A stretch of DNA of 64,000 bases, taken from contig NZ_AP025286.1 in the NCBI RefSeq assembly GCF_036492245.1, positions 1,426,001 to 1,490,000 on the forward strand, given 5' to 3'. Source of the DNA: Treponema bryantii (lineage in GTDB: Bacteria > Spirochaetota > Spirochaetia > Treponematales > Treponemataceae). How positions within the stretch are numbered: position 1 is the first letter of the stretch; each line of letters starts with the position of its first letter. Below the pieces are notes generated by a model that did not search any database, was not told the origin of the DNA, and saw nothing but the letters and a program-made list of their open reading frames with translations. Below are positions 32,507 through 40,990 of this stretch, piece after piece. Both the position numbers and the translations under genes were made by a program.

Positions 32507-34681
32507 TTAATCTCCTGTAGAAGGAACAATTTCTTTGATAATCAATTGATTTGATTTTGTCCCGTTATAATAGTTTCGGCTCATATTATAAAGCACATCA
32601 TATTTTTTTCCGATTAAAATGTCTTTTCTAAGTCTTTCTGCCTGTCCCCAGAACATTGCAGGAATTTTATATTTTCCTGTATCAAAAATCAGCTTAAGAT
32701 GACGAGGTTCCTTTTTTCCAAGAACCATTGTATCGATAAGTTTAATTCCACGGGTCATAAGAACAAGTTCCGGGCTTTCTGCACCACATGGTTCAAACAT
32801 ATCAATGAGGCAGAAGTTTTCAGGTGTTAGATGTTCTTCTGGAATTTCAGCATCAACGTCAATACAGGTATTTTCTTCTTCAAGATAAACGGCTGCAGAA
32901 TTTTCCTGAACGCGTTTTAGAAAAACTTCAAGGTTTGATTTATAAAAACTGAAGCCGGCTGCAAAATTATGGCCACCATGATTTATAAAGATGTCCCCAA
33001 GATTATCCAGGAAGCTGGTGGCAATGAAACCGCGGCAGCTTCTCATTGAGCCTGTACATACCTCATTTTCGTAAGTAATTGTGATTGTAGGAACATTGAA
33101 ATCCTGCATGAGTCGGGAAGCAAGGATACCTGTAACGCCTTTGTTAATACTTTCATCAACAGAAACGCAAAGTTTATTGTTGTGTAATGCAATACTCTGT
33201 TGAGCTGCATCATGAATTTTATAAAAGGAATTGCTTACCATATCCTTTCGTTCTTCGTTCATATCATGAATTGTAGCGGCTAGCTGTTCGCGTTCACGTG
33301 CTTCGCTGGAAATAAGAAGCTTGAGAGAAATCTCGGGATGTCCCATACGGCCGGCTGCATTCATTGCAGGAATTACATTCCAGGAAAGGTCTGTAGAAGA
33401 AAGACTATCCAGATTGATGTTCAGCTTATTAAAAAGTTCAGCAAGCCCCTGTCGAGGTCTGTTTTTCTTTATTGATGCAATACCGGCCTTAACAAAAATG
33501 CGGTTTTCATTTTTCATCGGCATGATGTCGGCCATTGCAGCAAGAGCTACCAGCTGAAGGTCTTTCTGTTCATTTAAGGTCTGCTCTGGCTTTTTAGCTG
33601 CAATTACTTTTTTACAGTAAGTAACATACAAATTATATATGCTTTCCAGTTCAGATGCGTCACCTTCTGAATATTTTGCAATCTGAGAAAGCGCCTTTAT
33701 CTGAGCTGAAGTTTTATTTCTTACAGAAGGAATTACATTAATGATTTCTGAGCGCAGATCATTCAGATTAAATTCAATTCCGCTTCCAAAAATCTGACCA
33801 AGAAGATTCAGAGTCTGTCTTGAATCCCAGGAATAAATCAGCTGTCCCTGCAGAAAGTAAGGAAGCTTAAGATCATAAATAGAAGTCTGGCCCGGAACAA
33901 TTTTTTCGTGAAGCTCTTTAATTTTCACAAGATTTTTTATTTTGATGCAGTCTACGTTATAACACTGGTTTTGTGTATCTTCAGAAAGCTGAAGCAGGCT
34001 GATTTCTGCATTATAAAAATCTGTGTCTGCAAAACGGAGCGCACTGACAAGTTTATAGGCAACTGCAGCTCCTGAGATTCCGTCAAACGGGTAGAGTGAA
34101 TCTTCAAGTTTCGGGTCAAGAATTATGATTGCTTCAGGAAGTTCTTCCGGCGGATTATGATGATCGGTAACAATTACTTCAATTCCAAGATCATTTGCGT
34201 GAGCAATTTCATCATTGTTTGAAATACCGCAGTCAACGGTAATAATCAGAGTGCCGTCCTGAGCGGCAAAATCATCAATTGCTTTTATAGACAGTCCATA
34301 GCCGTCATCTTCTAAAGGAAGTCGCCACTGAACATCAATTCCTTGTCTTACAAGTTCTTCATATAAAATTGCTGTACTGGTAACACCGTCAACATCACTG
34401 TCACCGTAAATCAGAACTTTTTCGCCTTCTTCTTTTGCCTGAAGAATACGCTCAACCGCATCCTCCATTCCGGAAAAAAGAAAAGGATTATGCTGAAAAC
34501 GCAAATCATCTTCCAGATAATAAAGAAGTTCCTTACCTTCAGTAATGCCTCTGCGCACAAAAACAGAAGCCTGTAGTGGTGTCAGGTTAAATAAATTACA
34601 AAGCGGTTCAATCTGCTGCTTAGATACGGGCTTTTTTACCCATCTTGATGAATCATTAGAAATAGAAGCGTCGGCTCTCAC
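32507..34681 (-). CDS. recJ: Single-stranded-DNA exonuclease RecJ
   Basis: 724 residues, longer than the usual 570-600 because of extra sequence of about 130 residues after the first DHH half (about 190-330, SLLQLSEDTQNQCYNVDCIK and following). Motifs: GDSDVDGVTSTAIL near 94, DCGIS, the DHH motif VTDHHNPP near 172, AYKLVSAL and the later NAAGRMGHPEISL and GHNFAAGFSF. It degrades single-stranded DNA 5' to 3' in recombination and mismatch repair. The start overlaps the recO stop by 4 bases (ATGA), so they form an operon. Confidence 0.92.
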   Translation of the reverse strand: MRADASISNDSSRWVKKPVSKQQIEPLCNLFNLTPLQASVFVRRGITEGKELLYYLEDDLRFQHNPFLFSGMEDAVERILQAKEEGEKVLIYGDSDVDGVTSTAILYEELVRQGIDVQWRLPLEDDGYGLSIKAIDDFAAQDGTLIITVDCGISNNDEIAHANDLGIEVIVTDHHNPPEELPEAIIILDPKLEDSLYPFDGISGAAVAYKLVSALRFADTDFYNAEISLLQLSEDTQNQCYNVDCIKIKNLVKIKELHEKIVPGQTSIYDLKLPYFLQGQLIYSWDSRQTLNLLGQIFGSGIEFNLNDLRSEIINVIPSVRNKTSAQIKALSQIAKYSEGDASELESIYNLYVTYCKKVIAAKKPEQTLNEQKDLQLVALAAMADIMPMKNENRIFVKAGIASIKKNRPRQGLAELFNKLNINLDSLSSTDLSWNVIPAMNAAGRMGHPEISLKLLISSEAREREQLAATIHDMNEERKDMVSNSFYKIHDAAQQSIALHNNKLCVSVDESINKGVTGILASRLMQDFNVPTITITYENEVCTGSMRSCRGFIATSFLDNLGDIFINHGGHNFAAGFSFYKSNLEVFLKRVQENSAAVYLEEENTCIDVDAEIPEEHLTPENFCLIDMFEPCGAESPELVLMTRGIKLIDTMVLGKKEPRHLKLIFDTGKYKIPAMFWGQAERLRKDILIGKKYDVLYNMSRNYYNGTKSNQLIIKEIVPSTGD

Positions 34682-35451
34682 AAAATCCCCATCCCAGTTT
34701 CGATCGAGTTCAATTTCTGGTCTATACTGTTTTCAATCAGAAAGAAAACCAGCTGTCGAATCTGTCCGTAGATTTCCTCATCAATTGTAAGTTTGCGGGC
34801 CTCGGAAGGAGTTAGAACGGTCAGTGCAGAAAGATACTGTACGGCAGTATTTTTTACACTAAGCATATTTTCGCCTTGAAGATGGTCTGCACAATCAGGA
34901 CAGATAAAACTGTTTTCCATACTATTATAATAGGAAACGGCCTCAGGTGCAAACCTTGTATCTAAAAAAGTTTTGCCGCAGTTACTGCAGGCATGTGATT
35001 GCGGCTGAATTCCAAGCAGTTCCAGATATCGCCATAGAAAACGAAGAAGCCCGAGTCGGCTCTGTTCTTCATCGCAAAGCTCCATTCCGTCCAGAAAACC
35101 GCTGACTAGTCGGTGACATTGCTGAGCACTTCCGGCACAACGGGTTTTAATGGCAAGTTCTGCTGCAAGTGATGCTGCATAAGACTTAAATAGATTCTGA
35201 CTGAAGCTTGTGTGATAATTTGAAACTTCAAAGTCACTTATTTTGATTTGATTTTTTTCAGGATTTTCATAAAGCCACACTTTACCGCTGTTCCATTGAG
35301 AAACAAGCGAACGCATGCGGCTTTTGGGACCACCGTATAAAACTGCGTAAAGTATACCGTTATCTGGAGTGAGTAGAGTGACTGAAGAATTATTTTCTCC
35401 GAGAGGTTTTAAAGAGAGTATTATTGCAGAGGTGGAAGATGATCTGTTCAT
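34678..35451 (-). CDS. recO: DNA repair protein RecO
   Basis: 257 residues. The N-terminal OB fold is SAIILSLKPLGENNSSVTLL and GILYAVLYGGPKS; the helical domain and zinc site (CSNCGKTF and FICPDC, two CxxC pairs) follow near 155-185. RecO anneals DNA and loads RecA with RecR. There is no Shine-Dalgarno sequence before the ATG; a -10-like TATAAT lies 8 bases upstream, so the mRNA may be leaderless. It is the first gene of recO-recJ-M23 peptidase. Confidence 0.9.
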   Translation of the reverse strand: MNRSSSTSAIILSLKPLGENNSSVTLLTPDNGILYAVLYGGPKSRMRSLVSQWNSGKVWLYENPEKNQIKISDFEVSNYHTSFSQNLFKSYAASLAAELAIKTRCAGSAQQCHRLVSGFLDGMELCDEEQSRLGLLRFLWRYLELLGIQPQSHACSNCGKTFLDTRFAPEAVSYYNSMENSFICPDCADHLQGENMLSVKNTAVQYLSALTVLTPSEARKLTIDEEIYGQIRQLVFFLIENSIDQKLNSIETGMGIL

Positions 35452-35543
35452 TTTTCTTAATTATAACACGATTACGGTGGGGAAATAAATACGATGACGG
35501 TGATTTTATAATATACAGAGAATTTGGCGCGAGGGAGTGAGAC

Positions 35544-35647
35544 ATAAGTCAAAAAGACTTTTTTTTGGGGATGCCGCGAGAGCGGCATTATAATAGTTTC
35601 TGAACCCCAAAAAACGTCTAGCGCAATATTGCGCGTTTTTGACTTAT
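35544..35647. repeat. Three-armed palindromic element
   Basis: Outer arms ATAAGTCAAAAA (35544-35555) and its exact complement (35636-35647) enclose nested stems: TTTTTTGGGG/CCCCAAAAAA (35561-35570 with 35605-35614) around the hairpin ATGCCGC-GAGA-GCGGCAT, and the palindrome GCGCAATATTGCGC (35621-35634). The 104-base element has a cloverleaf-like fold. It lies between recO (upstream side) and the araD 3' end, where it can also terminate transcription. The remaining sequence from 35452 to 35680 shows no gene. Confidence 0.65.
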
Positions 35648-35680
35648 GGATCAGGACCGGGAGCCAGGATTAGTTTATTT

Positions 35681-36397
35681 TTATTTACCCTGACCGTAGT
35701 AAGCGTTAGGTCCATGCTTACGCATATAGTGTTTGTTTACAATATAATCAGGAAGCTCAGTTGCATCAGGACGAATCTGAAGTGTATACATTGCCATCTT
35801 ACAGATTTCTTCAAGAACAGTTCCGTTGTAAACAGCCTTGTCTGCGTTCTTGCCCCATGCAAAAGGTCCGTGGCCTCCGCAGAGAACCATGTTTACTTCG
35901 CTTGGATTAAGACCGAGTTCTTCAAAGTGTTTTACAATCAAAAGACCAGTTTCTTTTTCGTAGTCACGTTCAACGGCTTCGCGGCTGAGGTATGGTGTAC
36001 ATGGAACTGATTTCTGAATGTGGTCAGCGTGTGTTGTTCCAAAAAGTGGTACAGAGCGAACAGCCTGAGCCCATGCAACAGCACAGGTTGAGTGAGTATG
36101 AATGATTCCACCAACTTCGCCGCCTTTATTTACAGCAAACTCCTTGTATAGTACAGCGTGAGTAGGGGTATCGCTTGAAGGATTCAAAGAACCATCAACT
36201 TTTTTACCCTCTAAATCAATAATAACCATTGATTCTGGTGTAAGTTCTGGATATGGAACTCCAGAAGGTTTAATTGCGAATACTCCCTTGTCTTTATCAA
36301 ATGCAGAAACGTTTCCCCATGTATAAAGAGCAAGATGGTTCTCCGGGATTTTCATATTAGCTTCGTAAGCTTCGTTTCTAAGTGATTCAAATGTCAT
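35681..36397 (-). CDS. araD: L-ribulose-5-phosphate 4-epimerase
   Basis: 238 residues, the family length. Motifs: TWGNVSAFDKDKGVFAIKPS near 27-46 (substrate loop), zinc ligands in IHTHSTCAVAWAQ near 99, Tyr/Lys-rich end and CGGHGPFAWGKNA near 173. This is the class II aldolase/epimerase fold that interconverts L-ribulose 5-phosphate and D-xylulose 5-phosphate. The sequence does not distinguish AraD from the ascorbate-pathway UlaF/SgbE. The kinase upstream in the same orientation makes a pentulose pathway likely. A GGAG ribosome site precedes the ATG. Confidence 0.9.
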   Translation of the reverse strand: MTFESLRNEAYEANMKIPENHLALYTWGNVSAFDKDKGVFAIKPSGVPYPELTPESMVIIDLEGKKVDGSLNPSSDTPTHAVLYKEFAVNKGGEVGGIIHTHSTCAVAWAQAVRSVPLFGTTHADHIQKSVPCTPYLSREAVERDYEKETGLLIVKHFEELGLNPSEVNMVLCGGHGPFAWGKNADKAVYNGTVLEEICKMAMYTLQIRPDATELPDYIVNKHYMRKHGPNAYYGQGK

Positions 36398-36416
36398 AAT
36401 TAATTCTCCATGATGA

Positions 36417-36474
36417 ATTGCGTTGCTACGCTCGCAATGACGTCATTGCGAGAAGCGTAGCGACGTGGCAATCC
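36417..36474. repeat. Long palindrome of two head-to-head 'cattgcgag...gcaatc' repeats
   Basis: ATTGCGTTGCTACGCTCGCAATGACG (from 36417) is followed by its near-perfect complement (TCATTGCGAGAAGCGTAGCG and on to GGCAATCC at 36474). The same core sequence is inserted in priA at 49.14 kb. It fills the gap between the kinase and araD, so it will form a strong hairpin inside the mRNA. Confidence 0.75.
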
Positions 36475-36477
36475 ATA

Positions 36478-38076
36478 TTAAAGATTTTCAACCGCAGCTT
36501 TCTCGATTGCTAATCCTTTCATATATCTTTCAAAGTAAATATTAAAACTCTCAACAAGTTCAGCTTCTGGTGCAGAAGTTGTCTTCTTGCAGTTACCGAA
36601 TACTTCTTTGTTCAGGAAGTCTCCGAGGTCTTTCTTGCCTTCAGCTGCAAATGCAGCAAGCAGTGCCATACCCCAAGGTCCGCCTTCACCGGCTGTTTCC
36701 ATAGCGCTTACAGAAGTCTTCATTGCAGCAGCCATGTATTTAAGACCTGCTTCAGTCTTAAAGTATCCGCCGGCACCTGTCATGCTTTCTACAGGAACCT
36801 TTTCTTCATCATAAAGAATGTTCATACCTGCACGAAGAGCTCCGAGAGAAGCGAACATCTGAACACGCATAAAGTTTGCAACATTGAACTTAGCGTTTTC
36901 TGCACGGGCAAACAATGGGCGGCCAGAATTAAAGCCTGTGATTGTTTCACCTGAGAGATAGTTGTATGCGAGAAGTCCGCCGCAATCCTTATCAGCTTCA
37001 AGAGATTTACCAATCAAATCATCAAAGAACTTACCAATTTTTGGTGTATTTTCTGCACCGCACATAAGAGTTGCTACTTCATAGAACAAATCCATCCAGT
37101 AGTTGTGCTCGCCTGTACAGTTATTAGCGTGAACCATTGCAACTGGAAGTCCTGCAGGTGTAGTTACGATATCGATAATTCCAGGGTAAGCTTTCTTAAG
37201 GTCTTTTTCGAGAACAACCATGCTGAATACTGATGTACCTGCACTGATGTTACCTGTTTTAGCGGCAACAGAGTTAGTAGCAGCCATACCAGTTCCGGCA
37301 TCTCCTTCTGGAGGACAGAATGGAATACCTGTCTGAAGATCTCCTGTCGGGTCAAGGAACTTAGCACCAGAATCAGTCAAAGTACCAGCCTCTTCACCAG
37401 CCATCAAAACCTTAGGGAAAACATTGTCAAGCTTGAGACCGAGAGCTTTTACGCCATCAAGAGCTTCAAACTTAGCCTTGAAATCAGGATTGTAGTCAGC
37501 CTTGCCGTTATCATATTTTACAGGGAACATACCGCTTGCATCGCCCACACCAAGAACCTTCTTGCCTGTGAGCATATAGTGAATGTAGCCTGCGAGAGTG
37601 TATACGTTTTCAATCTTTGAGATATGTGGCTCTTTGTTCAAAATAGCCTGATAAAGGTGAGAAACAGACCAGCGCTCTGGAACAGGGAAATTGAAAAGGT
37701 CTGAAAGCTCTTTAGAAGCTTGACCAGTAATTGTATTGCGCCATGTTCTGAAAGGAACAAGAAGATTTTCGTCCTTATCAAAAGCAAGGTAACCGTGCAT
37801 CATAGCAGAAATACCACCGGCACGGAACTTTGTAATCTTTACGCCGTATTTTTCCTGAACGTCCTTTTTAAGGTCTGCGTAACAGGTCTGAAGACCTTCG
37901 TGAATCTGAGTAAGAGGGTAAGTCCAGATACCGTTATCGAGGGTGTTTTCCCAGGTATATGAACCGCCTGCAATTGGTTCATATTTGTCGTTAATCAGTA
38001 CAGCCTTAATACGTGTTGAACCGAATTCAATTCCAAGAACGGCACTGCCGCTTTCAATAAGTTCTTTGTTTCCCAT
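36478..38076 (-). CDS. FGGY-family carbohydrate kinase, probable ribulokinase type
   Basis: 532 residues. The N-terminal phosphate-binding motif is VLGIEFGSTRIKAVLIN (about 12-28); FRAGGISAMMHGYLAF, RTWRNTITGQAS and the second-domain glycine motif ISAGTSVFSMV follow, with TGAGGYFKTEAG near the end. FGGY kinases phosphorylate sugars with ATP. The length and the neighbouring epimerase gene suggest ribulose as substrate, but xylulose or another pentulose is possible. An AGGA ribosome site lies upstream of the ATG at 38076. Confidence 0.82.
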   Translation of the reverse strand: MGNKELIESGSAVLGIEFGSTRIKAVLINDKYEPIAGGSYTWENTLDNGIWTYPLTQIHEGLQTCYADLKKDVQEKYGVKITKFRAGGISAMMHGYLAFDKDENLLVPFRTWRNTITGQASKELSDLFNFPVPERWSVSHLYQAILNKEPHISKIENVYTLAGYIHYMLTGKKVLGVGDASGMFPVKYDNGKADYNPDFKAKFEALDGVKALGLKLDNVFPKVLMAGEEAGTLTDSGAKFLDPTGDLQTGIPFCPPEGDAGTGMAATNSVAAKTGNISAGTSVFSMVVLEKDLKKAYPGIIDIVTTPAGLPVAMVHANNCTGEHNYWMDLFYEVATLMCGAENTPKIGKFFDDLIGKSLEADKDCGGLLAYNYLSGETITGFNSGRPLFARAENAKFNVANFMRVQMFASLGALRAGMNILYDEEKVPVESMTGAGGYFKTEAGLKYMAAAMKTSVSAMETAGEGGPWGMALLAAFAAEGKKDLGDFLNKEVFGNCKKTTSAPEAELVESFNIYFERYMKGLAIEKAAVENL

Positions 38077-38242
38077 ATCGTTTTTTCCTGTTTCGTTTTT
38101 ATAAAATCAAGTTAAACCTTTAACTAATTATAAATTCATTATATTCCATATTAGTCATTTATACAATTAAGATTCTTAGGGAAATAAGTGGAAAATTTTA
38201 CGTATAAGTAATCTCCACGATGTTCTAACCACAATTATATGG

Positions 38243-38248
38243 TATGAT
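38243..38248 (+). promoter_or_regulatory. -10 box of the serine hydrolase gene (leaderless candidate)
   Basis: TATGAT, 6 bases before the ATG at 38255, with no Shine-Dalgarno sequence; the -35 region is weak. The remainder of 38077-38242, between divergent genes, is A/T-rich without recognised features. Confidence 0.45.
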
Positions 38249-38254
38249 AATAAT

Positions 38255-39448
38255 ATGATTTTTAAAAATTCCGATAAATTACAATTTGTTTTAGATGATT
38301 TTGTGGCTAAAAAGGAAGCGGCCGGACTGAACCTTCTGGTGTGTAAAGATGGGAAGGAAATCGGCTACTGGGAGTCTGGGCTTGCTGATGTGGCGGCTGG
38401 CAAACCTTATTCACGCGACACGATTGTTCGGCTTTATTCAATGACAAAGCCTGTAACCGCGGCGGCCGCTATGGTGCTTATGGAAGAGGGGCGGCTGGAT
38501 TTTGCGGAGGAAGTATTCCGATATTTACCGGAATTTGGCGGACTAAAGGTATGTTCTGAGCCTGGTCGTAAAGGAACTCCTCGTCCTGTATCAAGACATA
38601 TTCTTATTTCTGACCTTTTGAATATGACAAGCGGCTATACTTATGGCGCCTGGAGTGAAGATTGTCCTCTTGGAGAGCATCTTACATCAGATTTGATAGC
38701 CGAATTAAATAAAGATCAGGCAGAAAACGGCCCTAATAAGATTACTACCCGCGAAGTAGCCCGACGTCTTTCGGAAATCCCTGTCAGCTTTGAGCCTGGT
38801 ACAGACTACAACTATGGACTTTCTGCTGACATTCTTGGTGCGGTAATAGAGGTTGCAAGCGGAATGAAGTTCAGTGACTTCCTTAAAAAACGCATATTCG
38901 AACCTCTTGGAATGAAGGATACTGCTTTTTACGTACCACAGGATAAACAGAACCGGCTTGCAAAGGTATACCGTGCAGGCGGAGAGCTTTTTACATACTG
39001 CAATTTAGGTATTCAGGACAAAATGAATCATGAACCGGCTTTTGAAAGTGGTGGTGCGGGACTTTGTTCTACAATTGATGATTATATGAAGTTTGCACTG
39101 ATGCTTGCAAATGGTGGTATTTACGAAGGAAGACGAATCCTTAGTGAAAATACAGTAAGATATTTATCAGAAGCAAGACTTACACCAGCACTTCAGACTC
39201 GTTTTGATATGAAAATGCCTCATCTTGCAGGATACACCTATTGTAATCTTTTAAGAGTTGCGGCAAATCCTGGAAATTGTAATGTAATTACAAATAAAGG
39301 AGAGTTTGGCTGGGATGGCTGGCTTGGACCTTATGTGAGTGTAGATCGTGAATCAGGAATTACAATTGTAATGACAATGCAGCGCTGTGATTCAGGAACT
39401 ACTTCTGCAGCAAGAAAGGTACGGAATATCATTTATAGTGCATTATGA
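38255..39448 (+). CDS. Serine hydrolase of the class C beta-lactamase/DD-peptidase family
   Basis: 397 residues without a signal peptide, so cytoplasmic. The catalytic S-x-x-K is SMTKPVTAAAAMVLMEEG near residue 64, the Y-x-N motif is DYNYGLSADILG near 190, and GWDGWLGPYVSVD near 350 takes the position of the H/K-x-G motif. Relatives are esterases or peptidases rather than true beta-lactamases. The first 130 codons are visibly richer in G and C than the neighbours, but the frame is intact. It stands alone between divergent and following units. Confidence 0.85.
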   Translation: MIFKNSDKLQFVLDDFVAKKEAAGLNLLVCKDGKEIGYWESGLADVAAGKPYSRDTIVRLYSMTKPVTAAAAMVLMEEGRLDFAEEVFRYLPEFGGLKVCSEPGRKGTPRPVSRHILISDLLNMTSGYTYGAWSEDCPLGEHLTSDLIAELNKDQAENGPNKITTREVARRLSEIPVSFEPGTDYNYGLSADILGAVIEVASGMKFSDFLKKRIFEPLGMKDTAFYVPQDKQNRLAKVYRAGGELFTYCNLGIQDKMNHEPAFESGGAGLCSTIDDYMKFALMLANGGIYEGRRILSENTVRYLSEARLTPALQTRFDMKMPHLAGYTYCNLLRVAANPGNCNVITNKGEFGWDGWLGPYVSVDRESGITIVMTMQRCDSGTTSAARKVRNIIYSAL

Positions 39449-39462
39449 TTTACAACATATAA

Positions 39463-39491
39463 TTGACATAAGCCCATGGAATTGTTAAAAT
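39463..39491 (+). promoter_or_regulatory. Promoter of the omega-like/miaA unit
   Basis: TTGACA (39463-39468), 17-base spacer, TAAAAT (39486-39491): strong sigma-70 match 28 bases before the ATG at 39519. Confidence 0.8.
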
Positions 39492-39518
39492 AATCTATTA
39501 CTTTTGAGGGGTACTATA

Positions 39519-39716
39519 ATGGTTTTTCCTTTGGAACAGTTAGTTGAGTTTGATGAAAATATCTATGAAATAACAGTTGCAGCAAGCCTTCGTGCATATC
39601 AGATGGCTAAGGTTGATGACCCGGAAATCGCTGCAAATCAGGATAAGGTTGTTTGTGCAGCTGCAAAACAGCTTTTTACAAAAAGAGTAACTTACCGTAT
39701 TGAGCACAAAGACTAA
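39519..39716 (+). CDS. rpoZ: RNA polymerase omega-subunit-like protein
   Basis: 65 residues from the ATG at 39519, which has GAGGGG 8-13 bases upstream; an in-frame TTG at 39504 lies inside that ribosome site and is not the start. The pattern FPLEQLVEFDENIYEITVAA, then SLRAYQMAKV and NQDKVVCAAAKQLFTKRV fits omega (Rpb6-like): first helix, the R-A helix and a VxxA...E/K helix. Omega helps assemble RNA polymerase. The match is partial, so this is probable rather than certain. It overlaps the miaA frame by 17 bases. Confidence 0.65.
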   Translation: MVFPLEQLVEFDENIYEITVAASLRAYQMAKVDDPEIAANQDKVVCAAAKQLFTKRVTYRIEHKD

Positions 39717-40701
39717 CAAACCTGCTGAAGAAGGCAAAATACCAGTTCTTGTTATTTTTGCACCTACAGCTTCAGGAAAGACTGCCTTAACGAGGGAATT
39801 ATTTTCACCTCAAGGCAGTCATTTTATTTTAAACGCCGAAATAATAAGTGCAGACTCTCAGGCAGTCTATAAAGGAATGGATATAGGAACTGCCAAACCT
39901 GATGCTGCACTTTGCCAGGAAATCCCGCATCATCTTGTTGATATTCTTTCTCCAGAACAGCAGTTTAATGTATCCGATTTTATAGATGCAGCTGATCTGG
40001 CTTGCCACGAGATATATTCACGACATAAACTTCCTGTTATCTGTGGTGGGACTGGTTTTTATATCCGAAGTTTCTTATATGGAATTGCTCCAACTCCAGT
40101 CTCTGATCCTGAATTACGGGAAAATTTGAAAAGCCGGATTAAAACTGAAGGAAATGATGTTCTATATGAGGAATTAAAACAGATAGATCCCGAAAGTGCT
40201 GCCAGAATTCATCCTAATGATGCATATCGTATTTGCCGTGCCCTCGAAGTATATTATCTTTCCGGTAAAACAAGAACTGAATTCAAAATTGAACCCGAGC
40301 TACGCAATCAGTATGATTTTCTGTTTTTAGTACTTGAGCCTCCCCGTGATATTCTTTATCAGCGTATTAGAGATAGGGTAGATATGATGTTTATGGATGG
40401 TCTGGAATTAGAAGTTAAAGCCCTGATTAAACAAGGTTATCGCAAAGATACTCCCGGCCTTAAAGCAATCGGCTATAGTGAATGGTTTGATGAGGTTGGA
40501 TCTTTACTTGGCGCGGATAAGCTGGATGAAATCAGAGAAGCTATTAAACATCACAGCTGTAAATATGCAAAAAAACAATATACATATATTCGGGGAATTC
40601 CGGGAAACACAGTAATAAATTTTAATGGCACAGAAAAAGATTTTGAAAAAGTGTGTGGCTTAGTTAAAGTGTTTGCCGATAATTATTTGATAACTCCATG
40701 A
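39700..40701 (+). CDS. miaA: tRNA dimethylallyltransferase MiaA
   Basis: 333 residues. P-loop APTASGKTALTRELF near residue 20; ISADSQAVYKGMDIGTAKP near 49; HHLVDILSPEQQFNVSDF; CGGTGFYIRSFLYG near 111; KAIGYSEWFD and a C-terminal YAKKQYTYIR. It adds the dimethylallyl group to A37 of tRNAs reading U-starting codons. The only plausible start is the TTG at 39700 (MSTKTNKPAE), which lies inside the omega-like gene, suggesting coupled translation; no other start occurs before the P-loop. Confidence 0.93.
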   Translation: MSTKTNKPAEEGKIPVLVIFAPTASGKTALTRELFSPQGSHFILNAEIISADSQAVYKGMDIGTAKPDAALCQEIPHHLVDILSPEQQFNVSDFIDAADLACHEIYSRHKLPVICGGTGFYIRSFLYGIAPTPVSDPELRENLKSRIKTEGNDVLYEELKQIDPESAARIHPNDAYRICRALEVYYLSGKTRTEFKIEPELRNQYDFLFLVLEPPRDILYQRIRDRVDMMFMDGLELEVKALIKQGYRKDTPGLKAIGYSEWFDEVGSLLGADKLDEIREAIKHHSCKYAKKQYTYIRGIPGNTVINFNGTEKDFEKVCGLVKVFADNYLITP

Positions 40702-40735
40702 GATATTCTGATTTAGAAAAATGTCGGTCTTCCCC

Positions 40736-40741
40736 TTGACA
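40736..40741 (+). promoter_or_regulatory. Likely -35 element (TTGACA) of the small ribosome-associated gene
   Basis: A perfect TTGACA is present; the -10 element is less certain, since TATATA at 40762 is spaced 20 bases away. Assigned by position upstream of the 40799 gene. Confidence 0.4.
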
Positions 40742-40798
40742 GAGAGGGTGATTTTTGGCAATATATAAAAACTTATATAAGTTTTAAGGAGTGCCATC

Positions 40799-40888
40799 GT
40801 GCCTTGTGGAAAGAAAAGAAAGCGCCAGAAGATGGCGACACATAAGCGAAAGAAGATGCTTAGACGTAATCGACATAAGAGCAAGTAG
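40799..40888 (+). CDS. Very small basic ribosome-associated protein (AURKAIP1/COX24-domain type)
   Basis: A 29-residue protein, MPCGKKRKRQKMATHKRKKM then LRRNRHKSK, starting at GTG with AAGGAG 8-13 bases upstream. More than half of the residues are Lys or Arg. The pattern 'K-R-x-K-M-x-x-H-K-x-x-K-x-x-R-x-x-R' is that of the tiny proteins carrying the AURKAIP1/COX24 (mitoribosome mS38-like) domain, which bind rRNA of the small subunit. It has its own promoter region and a strong terminator, consistent with high expression. Confidence 0.8.
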   Translation: MPCGKKRKRQKMATHKRKKMLRRNRHKSK

Positions 40889-40912
40889 TTTTTAGGTCGA
40901 GACTATGTGTTG

Positions 40913-40942
40913 AAAGACCGCGTATTACGCGGTCTTTTTTTT
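40913..40942 (+). terminator. Terminator after the 29-codon gene
   Basis: AAAGACCGCGTA/TACGCGGTCTTT hairpin followed by a run of T residues. Confidence 0.9.
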
Positions 40943-40949
40943 GCACCGC

Positions 40950-40974
40950 GGTGGTTGAACTTGTCGAAACCACC
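40950..40974. repeat. Small palindromic repeat upstream of dxs
   Basis: GGTGGTT...AACCACC around GAACTTGTCGA; it resembles the common 'ggttgagcttgtcgaaacc' interspersed palindrome. It lies 4 bases before the dxs ribosome site. Confidence 0.5.
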
Positions 40975-40990
40975 TTTAAGAGGTTGAAAA

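Noticed and set aside
32506-32529. M23 peptidase starting at ATG 32529
   Set aside because: This start lies inside recJ, adds eight residues in front of an otherwise perfect signal peptide and has no ribosome site; ATG 32505 has AGGAG.
39504-39518. Omega-like protein starting at TTG 39504
   Set aside because: The TTG is part of the ribosome site TTGAGGGG for the ATG at 39519.
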